In this document: positions 47,771 through 57,161 of the stretch, piece after piece
Layout: each line of letters begins with the position of its first letter
Position numbering within the stretch: position 1 is the first letter of the stretch
Assembly: GCF_000332495.1 (NCBI RefSeq)
Contig: NZ_AOGW02000010.1
Coordinates: 620,001 to 684,000, forward strand
DNA length: 64,000 nucleotides
Origin: Leptospira terpstrae serovar Hualin str. LT 11-33 = ATCC 700639
Lineage (GTDB): Bacteria; Spirochaetota; Leptospiria; Leptospirales; Leptospiraceae
Direction: 5' to 3'
Translations under genes and position numbers: made by a program
The notes under the pieces: generated by a model
Databases searched by the model: none
Told to the model about the DNA's origin: nothing
What the model saw: only the letters and a program-made list of their open reading frames with translations

Positions 47771-48651
47771 TGAACGAAAAAAATTCTTTGTTGGAAGAAT
47801 GTCCACTCGATAAACTTTGTGACTGGCAACCATTATATACAACCACAGGAAAGTATTCTGGGTTATCCATTTTCGAATGCAAACATTGTAAACTCCAAAC
47901 TCTCTATCCTAGGCGCAACCAAAAAGAATTATACGGTAAAGACTACTACCAAGGCAAAGCCGACTATACTTATATTGATGAAAGAGAAAATAAAAAATAC
48001 TTTCAATATGTATGGAAAGCCCGAGTGCGTAACATTCAAAAGTATGTATCTTCCGGAAACTTCCTTGATATAGGTTCTTCTTTCGGCGGTTTTTTGGAGT
48101 CTGCGAGGGAGGAAGGTTTCCAAGTCCAAGGGGTGGAAATTTCAGAATATGCCTCTCGTTATGCGAATGAAAATGGAATTCCAACTTTTCAGGGAAGTTT
48201 ATTAGATGCAATATTTCCAAACGACCATTTTAGCGTCATCACCATGGTGGAGGTGATTGAACATATAGAAGAACCGAACCATTTTTTTAAGGAACTTACC
48301 CGAATTCTAAAACCGGGAGGACTTCTCCTCCTACAAACTGCTAATTTTGATGGTTGGCAGGCAAAATCGGAAGGTTCCAATTATCACTACTACATGCCAG
48401 GCCATGTTTATTATTACTCAGACACCATCCTAAAAAAAATATTGACGAACCTTAATTTTAATCATTTTGTATCTTACTTCGGAGTGGATTTTCCTTTAGT
48501 AGCCAAACTTCAAAAATCAAGAGGTTCTTTCCAAAACTGGAAAGACTACTTCCAATGGATTCGTATTTCGTATTACCATTTTAAGTCAAAATGGAAAAGA
48601 AAAGGATTTCCCATCACTTCAAGTTACGTTTTGTACGCTTTTAAAAAATAG
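47770..48651 (+). CDS. SAM-dependent methyltransferase with N-terminal Cys-rich segment
   Basis: 293 aa. The N-terminus has a possible zinc ribbon (CPLDKLC...FECKHC). The methyltransferase core has motif I FLDIGSSFGGFLESAREEGF, motif III VEISEYASRYANENG and VITMVEVIEHIEEPNHFF, followed by LKPGGLLLLQTANF. The layout fits Methyltransf_23-type enzymes such as those acting on sugars or lipids. It overlaps the preceding methyltransferase by one base and is followed after 10 bp by the YihY-propeller gene. Confidence 0.85.
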   Translation: MNEKNSLLEECPLDKLCDWQPLYTTTGKYSGLSIFECKHCKLQTLYPRRNQKELYGKDYYQGKADYTYIDERENKKYFQYVWKARVRNIQKYVSSGNFLDIGSSFGGFLESAREEGFQVQGVEISEYASRYANENGIPTFQGSLLDAIFPNDHFSVITMVEVIEHIEEPNHFFKELTRILKPGGLLLLQTANFDGWQAKSEGSNYHYYMPGHVYYYSDTILKKILTNLNFNHFVSYFGVDFPLVAKLQKSRGSFQNWKDYFQWIRISYYHFKSKWKRKGFPITSSYVLYAFKK

Positions 48652-48661
48652 GTAAACCCAT

Positions 48662-51013
48662 ATGAATGACACAACCAAACTTCCCTTACTTGTCCGGCTG
48701 ACAGCAATTCCAGAGGAAAACGGATGGAAACGAAAACTCATTTTAAGTCTTCGGGTTTTATTAGTCGCCGTTCATAGGTTTATGAAAGATGATTGTCTTA
48801 TCATAGGTTCCAGTTTGGCATATACAACCATTGTCACTCTCATCCCAACACTTACCGTTGCTCTCGCTTTAATCACTGTTGCTTCAGGAATCCAAGCAAG
48901 ACAAGGAGAAATGGTGGATGAAATAAATTCCTACTTACTTCGTAACAATATCCAATTTGATATCACTCCTTACCTTGATACACTTACAGACATTATATCC
49001 ACGGCTTCGCAAATTGGAGCAGTGGGTTTTGTGGTATTTATTTTCTCAGCTACTGCTGTCTTACGATCTCTCGAAAAAGCCTTCCATATCATTTGGAAAA
49101 TTGACCTACATAGAAATTTTATTAATAAGTTTGTATTTTATTTCTTTCTTATCTCTTTTGGTCCGCTTCTTTTTGTTGTTGGAAAAAACATCACTGATAA
49201 AATTTCCGATTCTGTTCGCCCTCCTCACTTAAAGTCAATTGTTTCGACAAAACAAGGTGAGTTATGGGTTGCGGGTGAAAAGGGAAATATTGGAACTATC
49301 AAAGAACTTAACAAATCGATATCTTTTATTCCAAATTCAAGTATAGACTTTGAGAACATGCTTTGTATCGATTTTGAAACTGTTGAAACAGGTACATGCA
49401 AAAAACCAGATATCTCAAAAGAAAACTTTTTTCGAATTCGAAGTGTCGGCGATGATTTATTCACAATTTCAGAAGAAGGAACTTTTCTTTATTCGAATGA
49501 TTTAGGCAGTACATGGAAACTCCATTCTCTAAAAGGAATCAATGTATCCGATTTTGGTGCGATCGATTATGATACTCTATTCATTCTCACAAAAGACACT
49601 CGCACACTTCGTTATGAAATTGGCAAAACACTAAAAGAAATCAAAAGGTTCACAGATCCTGCCATCACACCCATACGAGTTCGTTTCTTTTCTGATAAAG
49701 ACGGTTTTATTTTAGACCGTGAAGGTAGACTTTGGAAAACCAGTGACGGAGGGATTACATTTTTTCCTCAAGAAATTTCACAAAAACCTCTGAATGATAT
49801 TGCTTTTTTAAACCGAAACGTAGGTTTTCTTGTTGGTGATAGTGGTGCCATTTTTAAAACCACAGACGGAGGCTACACTTGGTCCGACTTAAGCCACAGA
49901 AAGTATTCTTATGAAAGAGTATGGGTGTTTACTTCGCCAAAAAAACAAGACTTCGATATCTTTATCCTTACCTCCCTGGGTGACATTCTCCTCTCTGAAG
50001 ACGAAGGTGAAAACTGGTCTACAGCATACAAAGGTAAGGCGGGAATGATTCTCGACTTAATTTTAATTTCCAAAAAAACAAAAGCTCCTGAAGTCCTTAC
50101 TGATGGAACTACCGCACCTATAGAAGAAACAATCGAAATAGAGAATCAAAACGAAGCGGAATCATTAAACGAAGGTATGCTTGGCCTTGTTGGCGTGGGA
50201 GAATTCAATAAAATCATTCGGGTTGAAGATGATTCCAAAGGTCAAACCATTTGGAAAAAGTACCAAGGGGGAAAACGTTTTTTTTCCCTGTATTCTATTT
50301 TCCAAATCCTCCTTCCACTCCTTGCCCTTTGGTTATTCTTTTTGCTGATATTCAATATCATCCCAAATACCAAAGTCCCGATTAAAGCCTCTTCCATTGG
50401 AGCTGCTGTCACTGGAATCATCCTCATTATTTTCTTTTGGGGATTTATTAATATTTATCTCACATCTTTTACCGAAAAAACAATGTTAGTTTACAAGGCC
50501 TTGGCTGCGATCCCAATTGCTTTACTTGCCATTTATTCTATCTCACTCATCATTTTGTATGGTGCTGAAGTGACGGCAACTTTACAATTCCCTGACCGTT
50601 ATCTACTGCCGAAACACCCATTTGATGATATTGATAGTAATCTCTCTTATGAGTTTTACAAAACCATACAAGTTTTAGCACTTACTTACGACCACCAATC
50701 CAAAAAAGGTGAGCTAATCAAAAAATCAGTTTTAAGAAAGTCACTTCTCATACCAGAAAAAGATTTATCCGAAATTTTAGATAAACTTGCCGATGCTAAA
50801 CTCATTGAAATCACAGAAGACAAACGAATTGCACCGGTAAAACTCAAAGAACAAATCGATTTAGTATCTTTATACGAGAATACATCTAGTTTTAAATTGG
50901 GAGCACCAAAGGAACTTGCCGGTGTTATCCCCAAGTTAAATGAAAGTTTAAGTTTGGTTGAGGATAAATTAAAAGAGGAACTAAAAAAGATTTCTTTTAA
51001 AGATTTAATTTAA
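48662..51013 (+). CDS. YihY/BrkB-family membrane protein with inserted beta-propeller
   Basis: 783 aa, against about 300-450 for ordinary YihY proteins. Three N-terminal membrane helices (about 35-180: SLAYTTIVTLIPTLTVALAL, IGAVGFVVFIFSATAVLRSLE, FVFYFFLISFGPLLFVVG) match the first half of the YihY domain. Residues about 185-525 are blades of a BNR/Ycf48-like propeller (GRLWKTSDGGITFF, GAIFKTTDGGYTWSDL, LLSEDEGENWS). Three more helices (about 545-645) complete the YihY domain (SLIILYGAEVTATLQFP). A C-terminal winged-helix-like part (about 660-783) follows. The propeller would sit in an extracytoplasmic loop. Function unknown. Confidence 0.85.
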   Translation: MNDTTKLPLLVRLTAIPEENGWKRKLILSLRVLLVAVHRFMKDDCLIIGSSLAYTTIVTLIPTLTVALALITVASGIQARQGEMVDEINSYLLRNNIQFDITPYLDTLTDIISTASQIGAVGFVVFIFSATAVLRSLEKAFHIIWKIDLHRNFINKFVFYFFLISFGPLLFVVGKNITDKISDSVRPPHLKSIVSTKQGELWVAGEKGNIGTIKELNKSISFIPNSSIDFENMLCIDFETVETGTCKKPDISKENFFRIRSVGDDLFTISEEGTFLYSNDLGSTWKLHSLKGINVSDFGAIDYDTLFILTKDTRTLRYEIGKTLKEIKRFTDPAITPIRVRFFSDKDGFILDREGRLWKTSDGGITFFPQEISQKPLNDIAFLNRNVGFLVGDSGAIFKTTDGGYTWSDLSHRKYSYERVWVFTSPKKQDFDIFILTSLGDILLSEDEGENWSTAYKGKAGMILDLILISKKTKAPEVLTDGTTAPIEETIEIENQNEAESLNEGMLGLVGVGEFNKIIRVEDDSKGQTIWKKYQGGKRFFSLYSIFQILLPLLALWLFFLLIFNIIPNTKVPIKASSIGAAVTGIILIIFFWGFINIYLTSFTEKTMLVYKALAAIPIALLAIYSISLIILYGAEVTATLQFPDRYLLPKHPFDDIDSNLSYEFYKTIQVLALTYDHQSKKGELIKKSVLRKSLLIPEKDLSEILDKLADAKLIEITEDKRIAPVKLKEQIDLVSLYENTSSFKLGAPKELAGVIPKLNESLSLVEDKLKEELKKISFKDLI

Positions 51014-51047
51014 TTGGATATCGTAAGACTGGATTCCAAGGAAGAAA

Positions 51048-51071
51048 GAACATACGTTGATTCGTATGTTC
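51048..51071 (-). terminator. Hairpin between convergent genes, likely flgJ terminator
   Basis: Perfect 9-bp stem GAACATACG / CGTATGTTC with loop TTGATT, nested in an outer CGTAAG (51022-51027) / CTTACG (51077-51082). On minus it lies 13 bp after the flgJ stop and is followed by TTTCTTCC, a moderate T-tract. It may also slow plus-strand transcription from the YihY gene. Confidence 0.5.
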
Positions 51072-51084
51072 CGAAACTTACGGA

Positions 51085-51567
51085 TTAAAGATAAGGATTC
51101 TTTTTTACTGGCGGAAGAGACGCTGACATTTGTTTGTAGATCTCTTCTGCAAGTCCCATCGATTCATTTTGGGAAATATTTTTGGCATACTCATCGTAAA
51201 GCATGTCTTCAAAAATTTCTTCCGCATACCCTCCATCGATCATTTTCTCTTTGTGGATGGTGTTTTTCATTTCTTTAAGCATCATCTTCACAAAAACAGA
51301 TTCAAATTCCACAGAGGCATCATAGAGTTTTTTTCGATAAGGATCTTCTTTAATTTCCTCTCGAATGTTTTGTGGCACACGAATCGAAGAAGAACTCACC
51401 TTACCCATAAGTTCTTCATGAGTTTCTAGTAAGTTTTGGAAGTCAGACTGACCTTGTTTTTTCGGTTTTTCTAGATCATTCGAATAGGATTTCATCCGAT
51501 TTAAAATGGATTCGTCTTGAGAGCGACTGAGTCTTCCCGAATAGTCTTGGATTTTGTGAATGTCCAT
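51085..51567 (-). CDS. flgJ: FlgJ-like rod-binding protein
   Basis: 160 aa, corresponding to the N-terminal rod-binding (rod cap) domain of FlgJ only; there is no muramidase domain, which is common outside the gamma-proteobacteria. The conserved core is YDASVEFESVFVKMMLKEMKNTI with IFEDMLYDEYAKNISQNESMGLAEEIYKQM. It helps assemble the flagellar rod in the periplasm. It is last in the run flgG-flgA-flgH-flgI-flgJ, 35 bp after flgI. Confidence 0.88.
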   Translation of the reverse strand: MDIHKIQDYSGRLSRSQDESILNRMKSYSNDLEKPKKQGQSDFQNLLETHEELMGKVSSSSIRVPQNIREEIKEDPYRKKLYDASVEFESVFVKMMLKEMKNTIHKEKMIDGGYAEEIFEDMLYDEYAKNISQNESMGLAEEIYKQMSASLPPVKKNPYL

Positions 51568-51602
51568 ATTATGTCTTCTTATTCTATCGGCAATTTTCCA
51601 AA

Positions 51603-52790
51603 TTACTGAATCACAAGTTCTGCTTTTAAAGCCCCTTGTTTTTTGAGTGCTTCCAGAATCGAGATGATATCCCGAGTGGAGGCACCCACTTTATTCAAAG
51701 CAGCCACAACATCCGAAACTTGTGTGGTCTCCTTTAAAACAAAAACCGATTCCCCTTTTCCCTCGTCTTGGATGGGAAAGAAATACCGCGCTTTGTCTCT
51801 GTTTGCAATTTGGATGGTGAGGCCTTGTTGGGAGATAGCTACTTCATCGATGGCAATATTGGCACCCATGACAATCGTTCCCGTTCGTTCGTTGATGACG
51901 ACTCGAGCGACTGGGGATGAGTTTACCGTTAGGTTTTCTAATTTAGCAAGGAATGCCAAATCCAGTTTCGGTTCCCCCGCCGCCATTTCTCCTGCTGCAT
52001 TCACACCAGAAGATTTTACTGGTAGAGGAACTAGAACCTCTGTCGGAGATACCACTTCGGGGACAATCGAAAGTTCATTTGTGATGGCTTCGACAATGGC
52101 TCCCATAGTGGTATAATCTTTTTCTAGTAAAGTCAGTTTTACTGATTTTGTAACAGGGGCATTCGGGATTGATTTTTCTAAAATGGCACCCATGGGAACC
52201 AGAGCCGTATTCGATCCCGATTTTTTATCGGCTCCCCCTCGTTTTTTTTCTTTTCCACCAAACACAAGTACGCCGGAGGCAACGGCTATGGTTTCTCCAT
52301 TTCCTGCTTTCAAAGGAGATTGTAAAAGCACTCCTCCTTCCAAGGAACGAGCATCTCCGAGAGAAGAGACTAAAATATCAATTTTATCCCCTTCTTTTAG
52401 ATTCACGGGAACATTTGCTGAGATCAGAACCGAAGCTGTGTTTTTCGCATCGCGTAAGTTCTTTTTGGTATTCACACCGAGTCCACTTAAGTAGTTTTGC
52501 AAAGCTTCTTCTGTGAGTGGATTTTTTGTATCCCCTGTTCCATTGAGACCTACCACAAGTCCAAAACCAGTCAGTTGGTTTTCACGAACTGCATCAATCC
52601 GGACAAGATCCTTTAGTCTTGTTTCCACAGCAAATAAAGGTAAGGATAAAAATCCAATGAATACAATGGATAATAGTGATCTTCCACCCAAAAGAAAAAG
52701 GGTTTGAGTATTGTTTAAAAAAATTTTTTTGGAAAGTTCCATCTTTGGATAAGTAAAATTCATTTCTTTTGAATTCATTGGATTACTCAC
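51603..52790 (-). CDS. flgI: Flagellar P-ring protein FlgI
   Basis: Up to 395 aa. A signal peptide is visible around residues 17-54 (FIGFLSLPLFAVE), so the GTG at 52790, or ATGs at 52778, 52763 or 52742, could be the start. After cleavage the mature protein begins with the family block RLKDLVRIDAVRENQLTGFGLVVGLNGTGD and contains RVVINERTGTIVMGANI and VAALNKVGASTRDIISILEALKKQGAL. FlgI forms the ring around the rod at the peptidoglycan. The longest form overlaps flgH by 8 bp. Confidence 0.93.
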   Translation of the reverse strand: MSNPMNSKEMNFTYPKMELSKKIFLNNTQTLFLLGGRSLLSIVFIGFLSLPLFAVETRLKDLVRIDAVRENQLTGFGLVVGLNGTGDTKNPLTEEALQNYLSGLGVNTKKNLRDAKNTASVLISANVPVNLKEGDKIDILVSSLGDARSLEGGVLLQSPLKAGNGETIAVASGVLVFGGKEKKRGGADKKSGSNTALVPMGAILEKSIPNAPVTKSVKLTLLEKDYTTMGAIVEAITNELSIVPEVVSPTEVLVPLPVKSSGVNAAGEMAAGEPKLDLAFLAKLENLTVNSSPVARVVINERTGTIVMGANIAIDEVAISQQGLTIQIANRDKARYFFPIQDEGKGESVFVLKETTQVSDVVAALNKVGASTRDIISILEALKKQGALKAELVIQ

Positions 52791-53502
52791 TTTCCCCTAA
52801 GAGTCGTTTGATATTTTTTAAGATAATTTCTTGTTTTTCTGGTTCCGAAAGTTCCGCTTTTTCCGTAACAGTTCCATCTGGATTGGTAATTCGTTTCATT
52901 TGGATATTAGGATTTGTTAATTCTTTCGGATTTAAAGTCCCTTGGTATTCCACCCGAAGGTTTGCAATCAAATCACTTGAGATAAATCTGTTTTTGTCGA
53001 GGTCTTCTGGAGAAATAGTTCCCGACAAACGAAGGTTAATCCTTTCTTCGGAAAGATTGAATACCTTACTCCCCTCAAGCTCCAAATTTCCTGTTCCGGG
53101 ATCAATTCCTGTCACAAGAACTGCCATCACACCCACCACTTTGCCTTGAGATTTTGATTTACCCACTTTGGAACGCATGTAGGTGGCATTAGAGTTATAA
53201 GTAGGAAGGTCAGGAACAAGCTTTTTATCAGGAACCGTTTTGATATCATTATCAAAGGTTGCTTTGTATTCCGATTCGTATTCCACACGAAGGCCGTTTT
53301 TTAAAACCACTTTCACTACGGTTCCCGGTTGGATGGTCTTAGGATAAGAATAAGGATCTTTGTCTTTCCATAAGGAATCACCCCAAAGAGATAGTCCAGC
53401 AAGGACTGTCAGTCCATAGACTGTCAAAATTCCAATAGATCCTAGTTCAAAAATAGAAATCAAAAACCGATTCATTAGGGAGGATTTTTCTTTGAAATTC
53501 AT
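52783..53502 (-). CDS. flgH: Flagellar L-ring protein FlgH
   Basis: 239 aa. The C-terminal half carries the FlgH core: KVVGVMAVLVTGIDPGTGNLELEGSKVF, then INLRLSGTISPEDLDKNRFISSDLIANLRVEYQGTL. A hydrophobic N-terminal segment (about 17-38) acts as an export signal. The protein contains no cysteine at all, so it cannot be a lipoprotein like most FlgH. The L-ring normally forms a bushing in the outer membrane, which a periplasmic flagellum does not cross. Its position between flgA and flgI supports the identity. Confidence 0.9.
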   Translation of the reverse strand: MNFKEKSSLMNRFLISIFELGSIGILTVYGLTVLAGLSLWGDSLWKDKDPYSYPKTIQPGTVVKVVLKNGLRVEYESEYKATFDNDIKTVPDKKLVPDLPTYNSNATYMRSKVGKSKSQGKVVGVMAVLVTGIDPGTGNLELEGSKVFNLSEERINLRLSGTISPEDLDKNRFISSDLIANLRVEYQGTLNPKELTNPNIQMKRITNPDGTVTEKAELSEPEKQEIILKNIKRLLGESE

Positions 53503-53508
53503 AATATT

Positions 53509-54449
53509 TTATATTTCTTCGAGAAGGCAAATCCCTTCATTTTGCACACGGGCTTTGATGATCTTTTGCGAAGTTAAGTTGAGAACAGAAATTTCATCAC
53601 CACGATTTCCAGAAGCGAGGGCTCTCGTTTTGATTTTTAATAATAAATTTCCCGCAGTATAAACCAATTGGACTTCTTGTCCTCTTTCGATAGTATGAAG
53701 TGTCCTTACTTGTTTTCTTTCAATGGCTGAATCCCCAAGTAAAACACCAAGCGCCGTTTTTCCCACCGGACTTTCCTCTAAATATTCGCGGTTGTGGTCT
53801 GCTGTAAAAAATTCTTTTAAGGCCACGTCGGCTTCTGTCAAAACTGCTTTTGATGGGATCTCTCTTGTAGTGAAATAGGCTCTTTTCTTTTCTTCAATAA
53901 GAAAGGGAACGGATTCCGAATATACCATTTTTCCTTCAAAGTAATAGTCCAAAGGAAAAAGACGTTTTCCTGCATGGAGGGTGCGTCCAGTATTTCTCCA
54001 GACAAGTTTAGTTCCGGAGATTGTATGGAGAGATTCTTTTTCTGAACTCAAACGAACAGATTGCCCTTCTTCCCCAAGAGATACGTCTACACTCTCTTGT
54101 AACTCTTTCCATAAAGAGCGTTCTAATTCTTTTTTTCCCACTACACTTGTTTTTGGAAGTAGAATTCCTTCTTTTCCCATTACCTCGAAAGAAAGATCTT
54201 CCCCCGTTTCTTTTTTATAACGCGTGTTTAGCGACTCTTTTAGAGTATCTGGTTCTAAGACGAGAGGATATTGTAAATTTTGAAATAGGATCGGGTTCCA
54301 GTTTCCTTTCCAGTTAGTAAAATCAGACAAACGAATTTCACTATTACCCACTATGGTTTTGGGTTTTAAGTAAACTCGATTCTCTTTCTCTTTTGCCAGA
54401 ATGGGCAAAGATAGAACTAAACTAAAAAGGATAAGGAACCAAAGTTTCA

Positions 54450-54450
<1 letters not shown>
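53509..54450 (-). CDS. flgA: Flagellar P-ring assembly chaperone FlgA
   Basis: 313 aa. An N-terminal signal peptide (MKLWFLILFSLVLSLPILA) sends it to the periplasm. The C-terminal part holds the SAF-type domain (REIPSKAVLTEADVALKEFF, GDSAIERKQVRTLHTIERGQEVQLVYTAGNLLLKIKTRALASGNRGDEISVLN), the FlgA signature. It assists FlgI ring formation. The start overlaps the flgG stop by one base; flgH follows after 6 bp. Confidence 0.9.
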
Positions 54451-55247
<797 letters not shown>

Positions 55248-55319
55248 AAAAAGGCACCTCTACAGCTTTCTATCGGTAGAGATGAAAAAAAGCTAAGTGT
55301 CTTTTTTCCGGTTTATGTC

Positions 55320-55763
55320 TTATTTTCCTGTACTTCCAAACCCACCCGTTCCCCTCTCTGTAGCAGAAAGTTCTGTCACCACCTGAAGGGTTAGCTTGTC
55401 CACTGCCTGAAATACAATTTGGGCCACCCGGGTACCCGGTTCGAGGACAAAGTCCGCCCCACTCAAATTCAATAGAGGGATGAGAATTTCTCCCCGGTAA
55501 TCCGAATCAATCGTTCCTGGGCTATTTGGCATAAGGATGCGGTTCTTAGTAGAAAATCCACTCCTTGGCCGGATCTGTCCCTCAAAGCCATCGGGGATGG
55601 CCATGGCAAGGCCCGTGGGAACATAAACTACTTCGCCTTGGGGAATGGTTATGTTTTCCGTGAGGCAAGCAGAAAGATCCATACCGGCAGAACCAGAGGT
55701 TTTGTATTCAGGAACAACGGCACCGGCTTTTAAAATCTGGAGGGACACAATGGGAGGTTTCAT
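55320..55763 (-). CDS. dut: Deoxyuridine triphosphatase (dUTPase)
   Basis: 147 aa trimeric dUTPase, which hydrolyses dUTP to dUMP and keeps uracil out of DNA. All five motifs are visible: GSAGMDLSA, RPRSGFSTK, GTIDSDYRGEI, GTRVAQIVF and the C-terminal RGTGGFGSTGK that closes over the active site. Length is standard. It lies between the M16 protease gene and flgG on the same strand. Confidence 0.96.
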   Translation of the reverse strand: MKPPIVSLQILKAGAVVPEYKTSGSAGMDLSACLTENITIPQGEVVYVPTGLAMAIPDGFEGQIRPRSGFSTKNRILMPNSPGTIDSDYRGEILIPLLNLSGADFVLEPGTRVAQIVFQAVDKLTLQVVTELSATERGTGGFGSTGK

Positions 55764-55838
55764 CTGGATCCTTAACTTAGTATCTGTTTTGTATTTATTA
55801 GAGTTTGTTTGAATTGGTACAATTGTTTTTTTTTCGAA

Positions 55839-57125
55839 TCATCCACCAAATTGAACGGGGATTTTTGCGAATTGAGATTCTGTCATATCACCCACACAAG
55901 ACAAATGTACTTTCTTTAGATCAAACAATTGTTTTGCGGTTTCATTGATTTCCTCTAAGGTAACCGACTTGATGGACTTCATTCTGTCTTCCAAAGAAAA
56001 ATATTTTCCATAATAGATTTCTTGAAGGCCAATATTATTCATTCGGTTTTCGGGAAGTTCATAACCAATCGCAATGGAACCCATTTGGTTGGATTTTGCA
56101 TCGGCAAGTTCCGATTTAGAAAATCCAAATTTGGTGATACTTTCCAACTCTTTTAATATGAGCTCCACACAACGGGCAGCCTTTTCTTTCGAAGTCGCAG
56201 AAGAAATAGAAAAAAGACCAGTCGTTTTGTAATAGGAAGGAAAACTATAAATACTATAACATAATCCTTCTTTTTCTCGGATGTTTTGGAAAAGTCGAGA
56301 AGCCATTCCTCCACCAAGGATGGTTGAAATCAATTGGGTGACAGTGACAGTTCGGTAATCTCTTTTGTTCCCATTTACACCAAGCATAATATGAAACTGC
56401 TCAATTTTACGACGTTCCAAATGCTTCGAATAACTTTTTTTAGGTGCAGGAATGATAAGTTCTGTCGGATTTTTACCCTTTGGATTCTCAAAGGAAAAGT
56501 ATTTGTTTGTGAGATCTAAAATTTTTTCCCATGTAAAATTTCCAGAAACAGAGATGACCATATTTTTCGGGAAATAGTGTTTTTCAAAAAAACTGCGGAT
56601 GGATTTTTCACTCACACCTGTGACAGATTTTTTAGTTCCAATGATATCACGGCCGTAAGGTGACTTACCAAAGATATTGCGAAAGTAATAATCATAAACA
56701 AAATCATCCGGAGCATCTTCATAGGAACGCATCTCTTCCATAATGACACCCTTTTCTGTGCGAATGTCTTCATCACGAAAAAGTGGTCGAAATAACATAT
56801 CGGAAAGAATATCAAAAGCAAGCTCGGCTTGGTCTTTGATAGCAACAACGTAATATTGTGTGTATTCACGACCCGTTGAGCCGTTTAAAATTCCGCCCAC
56901 TCGTTCTATGGATTCAGCTATTTCTTTACTAGTTCTATGTTCCGTATCTTTAAAGAGCATATGCTCTAAAAAATGGAAGTATCCGTGTTCTGAACTCGTT
57001 TCGGCAAGACTGCCTTGTTTCAAAAAAACACCCACCCCCATGGAGGATGCGTGTTTCATAGGTTGGAAGAGAACCGTTAACCCATTAGGTAAAACGGCTC
57101 GTTTGCATTCGATAACGGATGCCAT
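55839..57125 (-). CDS. M16-family zinc metallopeptidase
   Basis: 428 aa from ATG 57125, chosen because GGGGGGAG is 7 nt upstream; the seven extra codons before it are within that site. The inverted zinc motif is HFLEH at residues 51-55, with the distal Glu in the following helix region. The C-terminal M16 half is also present. Such processing peptidases often follow pnp in bacterial genomes (PqqL/YmxG-type). Substrate unknown. The 20-bp palindrome at 57137-57156 covers part of its ribosome binding site. Confidence 0.92.
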   Translation of the reverse strand: MASVIECKRAVLPNGLTVLFQPMKHASSMGVGVFLKQGSLAETSSEHGYFHFLEHMLFKDTEHRTSKEIAESIERVGGILNGSTGREYTQYYVVAIKDQAELAFDILSDMLFRPLFRDEDIRTEKGVIMEEMRSYEDAPDDFVYDYYFRNIFGKSPYGRDIIGTKKSVTGVSEKSIRSFFEKHYFPKNMVISVSGNFTWEKILDLTNKYFSFENPKGKNPTELIIPAPKKSYSKHLERRKIEQFHIMLGVNGNKRDYRTVTVTQLISTILGGGMASRLFQNIREKEGLCYSIYSFPSYYKTTGLFSISSATSKEKAARCVELILKELESITKFGFSKSELADAKSNQMGSIAIGYELPENRMNNIGLQEIYYGKYFSLEDRMKSIKSVTLEEINETAKQLFDLKKVHLSCVGDMTESQFAKIPVQFGG

Positions 57126-57136
57126 TTGTTTACTCC

Positions 57137-57156
57137 CCCCAAACAATTGTTTGGGG
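57137..57156. promoter_or_regulatory. 20-bp perfect palindrome between pnp and the M16 gene
   Basis: CCCCAAACAATTGTTTGGGG. On minus the transcript could fold here just after the pnp stop, and the last G run of the arm is also the start of the GGGGGGAG ribosome binding site of the M16 gene. It could act as a translational switch, an RNA-stability hairpin, or an operator. There is no T-run, so it is not a standard terminator. Confidence 0.6.
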
Positions 57157-57161
57157 ACTGT

